A stretch of DNA of 18,341 nucleotides from JBGPBY01 sp041481485. GTDB lineage: Bacteria > Acidobacteriota > Terriglobia > 20CM-2-55-15. A model generated the notes under the pieces. The model was not told the origin of the DNA. It did no database searches and worked only from the letters and a program-made list of their open reading frames with translations. This document shows positions 1 through 7,899 of this stretch, one piece after another. The position numbers and the translations under genes were made by a program. The stretch is taken from assembly GCA_041481485.1 (NCBI GenBank), contig JBGPBY010000087.1, forward strand, positions 1 to 18,341, read 5' to 3'. Every line of letters starts with the position of its first letter. Position 1 is the stretch's first letter.

Positions 1-510
1 CAGCGCTGCAATCTTCATCCCAAACGGTTTCGCGCGTTCGGCCGCAGCTTTTCCAATGGAGCCGTATCCCACAATGCCAAGCGTCTGGCCTTCGAGCATC
101 TGCCCGTGAACCAACTTCCAGATGCCTTGTTCCTGCTGTCTCAGGACGTCCCGCAGTTTGAAGGCGAAGAACAACATTGACGCGATCACCCAATCCGCAA
201 GAGGCCATCGAAATACGCCACGGCCGTTGGTCAGTGGTGCGGGATGTTGCTCCATTTGAGGAGTCACGATGCCCTCAACGCCGGTCCAGAGGGAGTGGAT
301 CCATTTCGTGCGTGCCGCGAGAGAAAGGATTTCCGTCAGGAGTTCGGGCTTGCCATGGGCAAACATGATGACGTCGGCGCTCGGCGCCGTCTTCTTCAGC
401 TCATCGAGGTTATCCACGATGGAGATTTTGACCTCTGGCGGTAATGTCGAAAGCGGTTTCAGAAATGGCGCGGATGGATCTGCAATGACGAGAACATTCA
501 ATGAGGACAT
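1..510 (-). CDS. D-2-hydroxyacid dehydrogenase family protein, truncated at the window edge
   Basis: The reverse strand encodes 170 residues running off the left edge. It starts MSSLNVLVIADP and reaches the glycine-rich NAD-binding motif GIVGYGSIGKAAAERAKPFG at about residues 145-164. The preceding segment (RGVFRWPLADWVIASMLFF, about 98-115) matches the stretch before the Rossmann domain in D-isomer-specific 2-hydroxyacid dehydrogenases. The visible part is therefore the N-terminal half of the substrate domain plus the start of the NAD domain. The catalytic Arg, Glu and His lie outside the window, so the substrate (glyoxylate, hydroxypyruvate, phosphoglycerate or other) cannot be named. ATG at 510 is chosen because the Rossmann-like beta strand begins right after it. 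In-frame ATGs at 531 and 585 are alternatives, and no clear Shine-Dalgarno sequence decides between them. Confidence 0.88.
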   Translation of the reverse strand, partial: MSSLNVLVIADPSAPFLKPLSTLPPEVKISIVDNLDELKKTAPSADVIMFAHGKPELLTEILSLAARTKWIHSLWTGVEGIVTPQMEQHPAPLTNGRGVFRWPLADWVIASMLFFAFKLRDVLRQQEQGIWKLVHGQMLEGQTLGIVGYGSIGKAAAERAKPFGMKIAAL

Positions 511-572
511 CGGGAAAACATAGCCGGACATGCATTCAAATGCACGCAGGATTTCGACTGTGTGGGAGATCG

Positions 573-757
573 ATTCCGACTGCATGGACAGTCCATCAAG
601 AAATCCCTCTCCCAACGGGAGAGGGTGGCCGGAGGCCGGGTGAGGGGTACCACAAGTAAATATTGTTACTTGTGGTACCCCTCACCGGCCGCTGCGCGGC
701 CCCCTCTCCCGTTGGGAGAGGGATTTCTTGATCGCCTGTCCTACAGTCGGAATTGCA
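573..757. repeat. Long near-perfect intergenic inverted repeat (hairpin, MITE-like or REP-like)
   Basis: The left arm (about 573-659) and the right arm (666-755) are near reverse complements around a six-base loop at 660-665. Each arm contains ATTCCGACTG, then GGACAG, then AAGAAATCCCTCTCCCAACG, a GAGAGGG block, GGTGAGGGGTACC or GGGTGAGGGGTACC, and ACAAGTAA next to the loop. Differences are concentrated in the GGCCGGAGGCCGG segment of the left arm, which is GGCCGCGCAGCGGCC on the right. CCCTCTCCC/GGGAGAGGG pairs also make each arm self-complementary. No ORF inside is convincing. It may be a dispersed intergenic repeat or a non-autonomous element. No target duplication was identified. Confidence 0.85.
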
Positions 758-1094
758 TTCGTCCACGCATTCTATGACCACTGCGACCCTGATTTTTTTC
801 ATATAGTCGCAGCGTGATATAGTTTTATTCAGTAATGCGACCCGTTTGCAAGTCCTCCGACCATCTCTTTGTGCCGATCCTCGAAGTTACTGCGCCGCTG
901 CTTCGATGCATTCACTGTAATGTTTTTGCCTATCACGAAACTGTGAAACAACTGGCCAAGACTCGGGGTTATCACCCGGAAGGCGAAGCCTTGAAGGCGA
1001 GCAACGGATTCAGTTCGAAAAATACAATTCCGCCGGAAGCCCATGGATACTGGCGCCGGATTTGGTTGAGTCTGCGGAGAAACCTGGGCTTCGC
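758..1094. other. Region without a recognised gene; possible 87-aa ORF at 835-1098 (+)
   Basis: Between the long inverted repeat and the cysteine synthase there is no gene I recognise. An ATG ORF at 835-1098 (+) would encode 87 residues (MRPVCKSSDHLFVPILEV...). It has no Shine-Dalgarno sequence, no recognised motif and overlaps the next gene's start, so it is more likely spurious. An opposing 110-aa frame (829-1161) is equally unconvincing. The stretch 801-828 is AT-rich, with ATATAGT occurring twice about 16 bases apart. It may hold a promoter, but no clean pair of -35 and -10 boxes is visible. Confidence 0.4.
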
Positions 1095-2066
1095 ATGAAC
1101 CCTTTTGCCACGATCCCGCTGGACGATCGCTACCGCGAGTTTCACGAACGCTATCCTGCACTGAACCTGATCGGCAATACGCGCATGGTGGAGATTCTTT
1201 GTTTCAAAGAGGAATTTCCGGAAGTTCATGTGTATGCCAAGGCGGAATACGCCAATCCGGGCGGCAGCCTGAAAGATCGGCCCGTGAGGCGAATGCTGCT
1301 GGAGGCTTGCATAGCCGGTAAGATCGGCAAGGGCCAGACCGTTCTCGATTCCAGTTCCGGCAACGCCGGCATTGCCTATGCCATGATCGGCGCCATGATG
1401 AAAATCCCTGTGCAGATTGTGGTTCCGGGTAATGCCAGCCGGGAGCGGAAGCTGCGCATCGCCGCCCACGGAGCCACATTGGTGCAGACCGATCCTATGG
1501 AAGGTTACGACGAGGCATTGCGTGAAGGGCATCGGATTGCAGATCGCGAACCGGAGCGATTCTTTCACTGCAATCAATATTCGAACGACAACAACTGGAT
1601 GGCGCACTACCACGAAACGGCGGCGGAAATTCTGGTTCAGACCGAAAGCCGGTTGACGCACTTTGTGTCGGGCATTGGGACCGGTGGAACCATTACGGGA
1701 ATTGGCCGCAGGTTGAAGAAGGAACTTCCGGGTGTGGAGATTGTGCAGATCGTACCCGAGGATTTTCCAGGAATCGAAGGATTGAAGCCACTCGAGTCTC
1801 CGGGGGATATCATCCCGAAAATCCTCGACCAATCGGTAGTCGATCAGAAAGTCCGTGTATCCAGCACGGATGCGGCGCGCATGTGCGCGCTTCTGGCCCG
1901 CTTCGGCATTTTTGCCGGACAATCTTCCGGTGCGTATCTGCAGGGTGTCTACGAGACTGCAAAACGCATCGGCAAGGGAACCATCGTTACCCTCCTCAAT
2001 GATATCGGCGAGCGATACATGAGCACCCTCCTTTGGGAACCGCAGAGACCCCCAAATGACAATTGA
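1095..2066 (+). CDS. PLP-dependent cysteine synthase-like enzyme (fold type II)
   Basis: This 323-aa protein has the size and motif order of O-acetylserine sulfhydrylase/cysteine synthase enzymes, which replace the acetate of O-acetylserine with sulfide or another sulfur donor in the cytoplasm. It shows NPGGSLKDR with the Schiff-base lysine at K60, SSSGNAG near 87-92 that contacts the substrate carboxylate, the PLP phosphate loop GTGGT at 195-199, SSGA at 277-280 and GERYMST near 305-311. Residues 24-30 (NLIGNTR) fit the family N-terminus. ATG 1095 is chosen because it puts the usual N-terminal helix at the start; a TTG at 1062 would add 11 residues. There is no serine acetyltransferase partner nearby. 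CysM-like or cystathionine beta-synthase-like specificity cannot be excluded. The last residues, PNDN, and the stop are encoded by the left arm of the following inverted repeat. Confidence 0.9.
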   Translation: MNPFATIPLDDRYREFHERYPALNLIGNTRMVEILCFKEEFPEVHVYAKAEYANPGGSLKDRPVRRMLLEACIAGKIGKGQTVLDSSSGNAGIAYAMIGAMMKIPVQIVVPGNASRERKLRIAAHGATLVQTDPMEGYDEALREGHRIADREPERFFHCNQYSNDNNWMAHYHETAAEILVQTESRLTHFVSGIGTGGTITGIGRRLKKELPGVEIVQIVPEDFPGIEGLKPLESPGDIIPKILDQSVVDQKVRVSSTDAARMCALLARFGIFAGQSSGAYLQGVYETAKRIGKGTIVTLLNDIGERYMSTLLWEPQRPPNDN

Positions 2067-2151
2067 ACAGTGAACATTGAACAATGAACATTTCCCCAAG
2101 GAAATGTTCATTGTTCACTGTTCACTGTTCACTGTTCAATTGTCATTTGGG
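2051..2151. repeat. Inverted repeat built of TGTTCAC-type heptamers
   Basis: The left arm (2051-2095) and right arm (2100-2151) are reverse complements around a CCAA loop. Both start at the outside with CCCAAATGACAATTGAACAG. The right arm holds three consecutive ACTGTTC/TGTTCAC units and the left arm fewer, so the right arm is 7 bases longer, consistent with copy-number variation of the heptamer. The structure could act as a terminator-like hairpin for the cysteine synthase transcript. Its left arm reaches into that gene's stop codon and its right arm reaches the putative -35 box of the next operon. Confidence 0.85.
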
Positions 2152-2168
2152 ATATCTCAGCCTACAGT
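2140..2168 (+). promoter_or_regulatory. Putative sigma70-type promoter of the envelope redox operon
   Basis: TTGTCA (2140-2145) and TACAGT (2163-2168) are separated by exactly 17 bases and lie about 20 bases upstream of the ATG at 2189. The -35 box falls inside the outer end of the right arm of the inverted repeat at 2051-2151. This is a prediction from consensus and spacing only. Confidence 0.45.
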
Positions 2169-2188
2169 AGAGCGCACTGGAGGTCATC

Positions 2189-2842
2189 ATGAACCGAACA
2201 GTTGCAGCTTGCCTGGCAGCCGTTGGTTTATTTCTTCTCGTTGCGATCCTTCACGCGCAGCGCGCACCGGACACTTCAAATCTGGGATTGGTGGGTGATC
2301 GTTTTGCGCCGCTGAAATGGGAGCAAATGACGCCGGAGCAGAAAACCATGACGATGAATCTGCTCAACGGGCCGAGGCGTGGACTGGGTGGGCCATTCAA
2401 CGTTTTGCTGCGCAGTCCGGAGATGGGAGACCTGACGCAGAAGCTTGGAGAGTATGCAAGATTCCGTCCGGAGCTTCCGGCCAAGTTGAGAGAGCTCGCC
2501 ATCATTATTACGGCGCGCCACTGGACCGCTCAATATGAATGGAATGCGCATCGGCAGGCGGCGCAGCAGGCGGGCCTCGGCACCGCAGTTATCGAAGCAA
2601 TCGCAAATCGGAAAAGGCCGGCGGGGATGCAGGCAGATGAGGAAGTCGTCTATAACTTCAGCACGGAACTGCTCGAGACCAAGCAGGTCAGCGACGCGAA
2701 TTTTAAAGCGGCGGTGAACCGGTTTGGAGAAAAAGGCGTTGTCGATCTTATCGGAGTAATGGGTTACTACCAGATGGTTTCGATGCTGTCGAATGTGGAT
2801 CGATACCCGCTGCCCAACGGCGTTCAGGCGGAGCTGAAGTAA
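2189..2842 (+). CDS. Exported carboxymuconolactone decarboxylase (CMD/AhpD-like) family protein
   Basis: This 217-aa protein begins with a clear signal peptide (MNRTVAACLAAVGLFLLVAILHAQ, probable cleavage after HAQ). The remainder is an all-helical CMD-fold domain. The signature segment LRELAIIITARHWTAQYEW (about 100-118), then NAHRQAAQQAGL, is characteristic, with E117 and H121 in the positions used by this superfamily. The Cys-x-x-Cys of peroxidase-type AhpD proteins is absent, so a thiol peroxidase role is unlikely. Export is unusual for the textbook gamma-carboxymuconolactone decarboxylase, so the substrate is unknown. The start is supported by GGAGG at 2179-2183, five bases before the ATG. 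It is the first of five co-directional genes; the next starts 79 bases downstream. Confidence 0.85.
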   Translation: MNRTVAACLAAVGLFLLVAILHAQRAPDTSNLGLVGDRFAPLKWEQMTPEQKTMTMNLLNGPRRGLGGPFNVLLRSPEMGDLTQKLGEYARFRPELPAKLRELAIIITARHWTAQYEWNAHRQAAQQAGLGTAVIEAIANRKRPAGMQADEEVVYNFSTELLETKQVSDANFKAAVNRFGEKGVVDLIGVMGYYQMVSMLSNVDRYPLPNGVQAELK

Positions 2843-2921
2843 ATCACAGGTCTGTGAATGAAACGGAAAGAATCGGTGGTGATTACATACCGGTGAAATT
2901 CCATCCTGAAGGGAGAAATCG

Positions 2922-4850
2922 ATGACAGCCAAATGGAGATTCTGCATCGGTGTGGCAGTCGTTGCGCTATTTGCCCTGATCTTCGGAGCCAGCGGTCAAC
3001 AACAGCCGGCTTGCATCGACTATTCCAAAGATCCTGCCGGCTGTCAGCCGAGCACGTTCGACACACCAATCGGTCTGCTGCCCACCGTGAGAGTCAATCG
3101 CGCGGGCGAAGTCGATCCCTTCTCTTCCGAAAACGATGCGCGCGCCGGCGCCGCCGCTCTGGAAAAATCCCTGCACTTGTTTCGAAATTTCGATCACCTT
3201 CACTGGGTGGTGACTATTCCTTCGGTCAAGGACACCGCCACAGGAAAGTGGAAAGGCGGCGATCTGGACGGCGACGGAGACGCGCGCGGACTGGGCATTG
3301 CCGGCAACTGCATATTCGTCGGGCATGGCAACGGCGCCGGAGTGCGGCATGCCATCAACATTTTCAGAATTCAGGCCAATCCGGACAAGCAACCGCCCGT
3401 GCAGGCCGGTGAGATCGCCGCGACCGTCGATGGCAATCAGGGCTATGACGATCGCGAATTGCGCGCGCTCGTCTACACCACGCGATCGGGCGAGGAGCGC
3501 TACCTGCTTGTGCGAAACGGCGGTACCAACACGGCAGGGAAAATGGATTCGTACCGTATCGATCCGAACACCTGTCAGGTTATCTCGAAAAGCGTCACGC
3601 ACGATTTCCACTCGCAGTCGCACGAATTCTTTTTGTGGCACGACCCGGTCAATCCGAATCGCGTGCTGGTCTACATGACGATCTGGACTTCGGGAACTCC
3701 GGATCCCGACAATATCGGGCTTCGCATTCCGGACATGATCGTGCTCGCCGTGACGGACGAAAACACCGGTGACATGCTCGACAAGCCGAAAGTCCTTGCA
3801 GGGTTCAGCCTCCAGGATGTCGGCGGGCCGCCGCTCAACGAACGGCCCGATGCCACAGGATTGTTTTCCGATGGACGCTTCCTGGATTTCAGCCAGCTGC
3901 GCAATCGCGAAGGCCGCGCCGGCAATTTTCAGAATGCGGAACAAAACAAACTTCATTCGGTTTCTGTTACTGCTGATGGCGAACGGGTCTATGTGGCGGG
4001 GACAACCGCAGGGTTTTATGTCATCAATTCCGAGGCGATCGCCCATCGCCGTGACTCCGATTTGACCGGCTCGAACGCAGGATGCAATGTACGTTCGACA
4101 ATCGTGGCTCCGGATGGCCCGATTGATTCGGCCAGGGTCGCTGCAGTTGGAAACGATTGCCTGCACATGGTGGTCAACGACGATCCGGGACTCCGCGCAT
4201 TTCTCGCGTCAAACGTTTCAGCACAGGCCAAGGCCGAACGCTACCTTGTATTGATGACGCGTTCGCGCTTCGACGTCTATCCGCCGGTCAATGCCTCGCC
4301 GACCGGCACGCACAGCGCTGTCTTCGTGCCCGATCGTCCGGCAATGGTTCGGGGAAACACGAAAGGCCGGCCCGCGTACGTCTGGCTCAGCGATGAAAAT
4401 GGTGGATGTCCCTTGAACTACGCGCGCATTGTTTCCGTAGAGTCGGAGATTACACCGTTCATGGTGGGTGCCTTTGCAATTCCGGACAATCAATTGGAAG
4501 AATGTCTGGATCAGGCAACCACGGAGCCGAACGGACAGCCGCGCCAGCAGGTGGCCCAGCAGAATCACAATCCGACGGTGTTCAAGAACATGGTCTTTAC
4601 CACCTGGTATGGTCATGGTCTGCGTGCCATCGATATTTCCCGCCCGCAGACGCCGCGTGAAGTGGGTTATGCGATGCCGGCGCCGCAAGGCATTGCCAGA
4701 ACCTATCCCATATTCAAGGATGGTCTGATTTACTGGGCCGACAATAATACCGGTTTGCATGTGGCACGATACACCGGCCCACGGAGCAACGAACTGCCGG
4801 GGCCGGGGTCCGGCGTCTACGAAGGAAACTCGACCAGCCCGCATCGTTAG
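2922..4850 (+). CDS. Exported LVIVD-like beta-propeller protein, function unknown
   Basis: This 642-aa protein has a signal peptide (about 1-25, ending FGASGQ) and no later membrane segment, so it is probably periplasmic or secreted. Several repeats have the form of LVIVD/propeller blades: GERVYVAGTTAGFYVINSEA, VFTTWYGHGLRAIDISRP followed by REVGYAMPAP, and LIYWADNNTGLHVARYTG near the C-terminus. An acidic loop, DLDGDGD (114-120), resembles an EF-hand or dockerin-type calcium loop. There are about nine cysteines, including C31 and C41, that could form disulfides. No catalytic motif was recognised; a binding or scaffold role is my inference. AAGGGAG about eight bases before the ATG at 2922 supports the start. 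The next gene begins one base after this stop, implying translational coupling. Confidence 0.75.
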   Translation: MTAKWRFCIGVAVVALFALIFGASGQQQPACIDYSKDPAGCQPSTFDTPIGLLPTVRVNRAGEVDPFSSENDARAGAAALEKSLHLFRNFDHLHWVVTIPSVKDTATGKWKGGDLDGDGDARGLGIAGNCIFVGHGNGAGVRHAINIFRIQANPDKQPPVQAGEIAATVDGNQGYDDRELRALVYTTRSGEERYLLVRNGGTNTAGKMDSYRIDPNTCQVISKSVTHDFHSQSHEFFLWHDPVNPNRVLVYMTIWTSGTPDPDNIGLRIPDMIVLAVTDENTGDMLDKPKVLAGFSLQDVGGPPLNERPDATGLFSDGRFLDFSQLRNREGRAGNFQNAEQNKLHSVSVTADGERVYVAGTTAGFYVINSEAIAHRRDSDLTGSNAGCNVRSTIVAPDGPIDSARVAAVGNDCLHMVVNDDPGLRAFLASNVSAQAKAERYLVLMTRSRFDVYPPVNASPTGTHSAVFVPDRPAMVRGNTKGRPAYVWLSDENGGCPLNYARIVSVESEITPFMVGAFAIPDNQLEECLDQATTEPNGQPRQQVAQQNHNPTVFKNMVFTTWYGHGLRAIDISRPQTPREVGYAMPAPQGIARTYPIFKDGLIYWADNNTGLHVARYTGPRSNELPGPGSGVYEGNSTSPHR

Positions 4851-4851
4851 C

Positions 4852-5850
4852 ATGAAGAAGTCGAGCATCATTTCGACTCTGGTGGTTGTTACGCTGCTTG
4901 CGGTAGTGGCGCCAACCGGCGCGCGAATCCAGCCGCCCGCCACTGCAGACCTCACGGCATGGGTATGCCCGATGCACCCCGACTACACAATGGACATCGA
5001 CGGAGTATGTCCGCGATGCGGAATGAAGCTGGTGCACGCGTCGCCGTTTGATGTGCGGGATTATCGCCTCGACTTTCGAACGATTCCTGCTGTTGTGAAA
5101 CCCGGACAGCAGGCGAAATTTCTATTTCGGATATTCCATCCCGGTTCCGGAGAGGCCGTTACCAAATTCGAGGTTGTGCATGAACGCCAGTTCCACTTGT
5201 TCGTGATCAGTCAGGACATGGAATACTTCCAGCACATCCATCCGGAAGAAAAGCCCAACGGCGAATGGTCCATTGACGTCACGCTACCAAAGGCCGGTTA
5301 CTACAAAATCCTGTCCGATTTCATGCCGGCGGGAGGGGCATCTCAGTTTATTGCGCGGCCGCTGGTGACTGCGGGTTATGCGGGAGACCTGGCCTCAGAC
5401 AGCGCCCATCTGGTGCCCGATTCGGTTGCCACAAAGACCGTTGACGACATCACGGCGACTCTGACTTACGATCCGCCGTCATTTGCGGCGGGCCAGTATG
5501 GTCACCTGAACTATCATCTGACCGACACGGCGAGTGGCAAACCGGTCAGTGATCTGCAAACCTATCTCGGAGCGTTCGGTCACACGCTGATCATGAGCGA
5601 GGACATGGCGGACTATGTACACTCCCATCCGCTGGATATTCTCGCGATCCCGGACGATGACGGTCTTCCCAAATTCCTGATTCCGCCGGGCGCGGACCTC
5701 GAGAAATTGCGCGGAGGACCCAACGTCACATTTGAAGGACTGATGCCGAAACCCGGCGTCTACCGTGCGTGGACTCAGTTTCGAAGAAACGACAAGATCC
5801 ATACCTTCGTTTTTACGTTTGCCGTCGGCGAATCCGTGGAGCGATTTTGA
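4852..5850 (+). CDS. Exported heavy-metal-binding-domain protein with duplicated His-rich motif
   Basis: The 332-aa product has a signal peptide (MKKSSIISTLVVVTLLAVVA, about 1-25), then a short heavy-metal-binding domain with CPMHP at 39-43 and CPRCGM at 53-58, as found at the ends of copper/silver efflux proteins. Two similar beta-rich domains follow. The first contains HLFVISQDMEYFQHIHP (115-131) and the second HTLIMSEDMADYVHSHP (244-260). In both, the spacing H-x12-H-x-H-P is identical, which points to an internal duplication and two equivalent metal sites. Copper is the likeliest ligand by family, but this is inference. The ATG at 4852 is preferred because the signal peptide starts there and it follows the upstream stop by one base. 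An in-frame ATG at 4759 would lie inside the previous gene. No Shine-Dalgarno sequence is evident, consistent with coupling. Confidence 0.83.
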   Translation: MKKSSIISTLVVVTLLAVVAPTGARIQPPATADLTAWVCPMHPDYTMDIDGVCPRCGMKLVHASPFDVRDYRLDFRTIPAVVKPGQQAKFLFRIFHPGSGEAVTKFEVVHERQFHLFVISQDMEYFQHIHPEEKPNGEWSIDVTLPKAGYYKILSDFMPAGGASQFIARPLVTAGYAGDLASDSAHLVPDSVATKTVDDITATLTYDPPSFAAGQYGHLNYHLTDTASGKPVSDLQTYLGAFGHTLIMSEDMADYVHSHPLDILAIPDDDGLPKFLIPPGADLEKLRGGPNVTFEGLMPKPGVYRAWTQFRRNDKIHTFVFTFAVGESVERF

Positions 5851-5851
5851 G

Positions 5852-6988
5852 ATGAGAGTGCTTCTCGCCATCGCCGCGACTCTTGTTTTGCTGCTTCTGC
5901 TCATCTGGCCTCACCCGGTTTCCTCCCACGAGACACTGACCACGACGGTTTTGTTCGATCGGGAGGTTGTACAGGTGCTGAACCGGCACTGTGTGATGTG
6001 TCACTTTGACAAGGGACCGTCGTTTCCACTGGAGACTTATGAACAGACGTGGCTGCGCGGCCGGCAGATTCGAGCAAGCATAATCGCACGCCATATGCCG
6101 CTGTGGCCTGCGGTTTCCGGATATGGTCAGTTTGCCAACGACAATAGCCTCACCTTGCGCGAGACACAGTTTGTCGTGTCATGGGTGGAGGGTCTCGGGC
6201 CGCGGAATGCCGGGACGATATTTACGAATATCGTGGATTCCGGGGCAACGCGAAGGAAGGACATACGCGCGGAAGCGAATTTCAATGAATGGAAACTCGG
6301 CAATCCGGATCTTCGGATTGCACTGCCGTTCAGCACCATCGAAGCCCGCCAGCCGGATTCGGTATCGCGCGTCACGATTGCCACGGGACAAACTGTGGAG
6401 CGCCGTTTGCGTGCCATCGAATACATGCCCGGTGACCGCCGCGTGACACGAGCGGTGTTTTTCACCGTTCAGGAAACCGGTCAGTGGATTGGCAGCTGGA
6501 CGCCGTGGTACGGCTTCAACAGCCCTCCGGGTGGACCTGTTTATCGCATTCCTGCCGGCTCTCACATTGCCGCCGAGATTTACTATCGAGGAGCACCCGA
6601 ACGTGTGGTGGATCAGGGAAGGCTGGGACTATTCTTTTCGGATTCCAAGGCAGCAACCGTTTCGGACATGACGCTAACGGCGAAACCTTCGGGTGCGCGA
6701 AAGTTACGGTCCGAGGTGCGGGTCGACGCCGACACGGATATATTTGCTTTACGTCCGGACATGATTCCCGGGGTGAGTTCGCTCGAAGTATCCTCGCGGC
6801 GCCCGGATGGCGGCACCGATGTTCTGCTTTTTGCAAAAGACTTTTCCCTGGATTGGCCAACGCCATTCATCCTCAGGGATCCCATTTCTTTGCGCAAAGG
6901 CGCGGTACTCTCGGTCACGGCGACAATGACACCTTCGGCGCCGCTGCCAGCATCCTTCCGGCTGACCATCAACCGAGTCACACATTGA
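5852..6988 (+). CDS. Membrane-anchored monoheme cytochrome c fused to a copper-monooxygenase-like domain lacking ligands
   Basis: The 378-aa protein has an N-terminal hydrophobic anchor or signal (3-20) and one heme c site, CVMCH at 47-51, with M82 (ARHMPLWPA) as a candidate axial ligand. The phrase GYGQFANDNSLTLRETQFVVSW (90-111) is typical of the short cytochrome domain that precedes copper type II ascorbate-dependent monooxygenase domains. The C-terminal part (about 145-378) follows that beta-sandwich pattern: RAIEYMPGDRRVTRA at 187-201 and YRIPAGSHIAAEIYYRG at 231-247. However, the family's His-His pair would fall at about T199-A201 and its His-x-His at about I243-Y245, so copper catalysis looks lost. 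It may be an electron-transfer or docking protein. ATG 5852 lies one base after the upstream stop; a longer frame from 5765 would overlap that gene. Confidence 0.75.
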   Translation: MRVLLAIAATLVLLLLLIWPHPVSSHETLTTTVLFDREVVQVLNRHCVMCHFDKGPSFPLETYEQTWLRGRQIRASIIARHMPLWPAVSGYGQFANDNSLTLRETQFVVSWVEGLGPRNAGTIFTNIVDSGATRRKDIRAEANFNEWKLGNPDLRIALPFSTIEARQPDSVSRVTIATGQTVERRLRAIEYMPGDRRVTRAVFFTVQETGQWIGSWTPWYGFNSPPGGPVYRIPAGSHIAAEIYYRGAPERVVDQGRLGLFFSDSKAATVSDMTLTAKPSGARKLRSEVRVDADTDIFALRPDMIPGVSSLEVSSRRPDGGTDVLLFAKDFSLDWPTPFILRDPISLRKGAVLSVTATMTPSAPLPASFRLTINRVTH

Positions 6989-7013
6989 ACAAAATACAGA
7001 AAGGATTGCAGGC

Positions 7014-7883
7014 TTGAGTTACTTCCCGTTTGCGATTGGTATTGTCGTTGTCATTGTCGCGGTGTTGGTGGTCGTTAAGCTCAGCCGATTGCAGACGGTT
7101 GATTTTGACGTCGATCGAGTGCGGCTGATGGACATGTTGAATCACTGGCAGGGCCCGCCGGAACTGGTTTCGTTGCCGCCACCACGGCCTGTGAAATACA
7201 CAGGAGCGGCAAAGGGTATGTTTTTGCTGACCGCACTTATTCTGGCCGGCATGGCGGGATTAGCTTTGTTTGTACTGGTGCCGCAGCTTGAAGAGCAGAG
7301 CCAGCGTGAAACCCTGCTAAAACAGGAAAGCGCGGAGACCCGCGGAATCGTCCTGAGAACATGGATCAACCGAGGAAGCAAAGGCTCAAGCAGCTACCAT
7401 GTCGCTTACCAGTTCACCGTCGGCCGGGCGATTTATCATGGCGAAGCGAGAGTATCGTCGAGCATGTTTTCGCGCGTTGCGGTCAATTCGCCGGTGATCC
7501 TTCGCTATGTGCCTTCACGTCCCGAGGTCAGTATGATGGACGGGGAACTGCACTCACCGGGTTGGACTGTTCTTTTCGCGTTGTTGCCTTTCGCCGCGTT
7601 CGCCATGATTCCTTTCACAGTTGTAAAAGAAAAGAGACTATTGGAATCGGGACAGCCCGTGGGTGCCGTCGTGACACGGGTCGCACCGGTCAAGGGAGGG
7701 AAGAGCGTGTCTTACCGGTTTCTCGATGCAGCCGGCAATACCATTACAGGATCAGTTACCCGTTCTTCCGATGTTCCAGAACTCGGTAATACCGTAACGG
7801 CTCTTTACGATCCTTCGAAGTCGCGCAGAAGCATGCTGTATCCCGCAAAATTTGTACGCCTGCGCAATCCATTCCGGCCGTGA
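7014..7883 (+). CDS. DUF3592-like membrane protein
   Basis: This 289-aa protein has a first hydrophobic helix (about 4-23), a second at about 66-90, and a third at about 181-203. Between helices 2 and 3 lies an extracytoplasmic or cytoplasmic beta-rich segment (ETRGIVLRTWINRG ... YHVAYQFTVGRAIYHGEARV), followed by VILRYVPSRPEVSMM. This is the pattern of DUF3592-type domains: a converting helix pair around a segment where a polypeptide property is written as V.Y.P..P. A second similar segment (GAVVTRVAPVKGGKSVSYRF ... VTALYDPSKSRRSML) follows the third helix. Function is unknown. The start is TTG at 7014, supported by AAAGGA about eight bases upstream; the first in-frame ATG would remove helix 1. 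It lies 25 bases after the cytochrome gene and probably shares its transcript. Confidence 0.65.
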   Translation: MSYFPFAIGIVVVIVAVLVVVKLSRLQTVDFDVDRVRLMDMLNHWQGPPELVSLPPPRPVKYTGAAKGMFLLTALILAGMAGLALFVLVPQLEEQSQRETLLKQESAETRGIVLRTWINRGSKGSSSYHVAYQFTVGRAIYHGEARVSSSMFSRVAVNSPVILRYVPSRPEVSMMDGELHSPGWTVLFALLPFAAFAMIPFTVVKEKRLLESGQPVGAVVTRVAPVKGGKSVSYRFLDAAGNTITGSVTRSSDVPELGNTVTALYDPSKSRRSMLYPAKFVRLRNPFRP

Positions 7884-7899
7884 AGGAATGCAATTCCCG

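Noticed and set aside
972..2111. 379-aa open frame on the minus strand
   Set aside because: It is antisense to the cysteine synthase, which has all catalytic motifs; the product shows no family motif and crosses the inverted repeat.
2100..2151. Tandem TGTTCAC units as a possible CRISPR or iteron array
   Set aside because: The units are seven bases without spacers, only three copies, and belong to an inverted repeat; no replication or cas gene is nearby.
2967..4166. 399-aa open frame on the minus strand
   Set aside because: It lies antisense to the propeller gene, which has a signal peptide, ribosome-binding site and blade motifs; long antisense frames are expected in GC-rich coding DNA.
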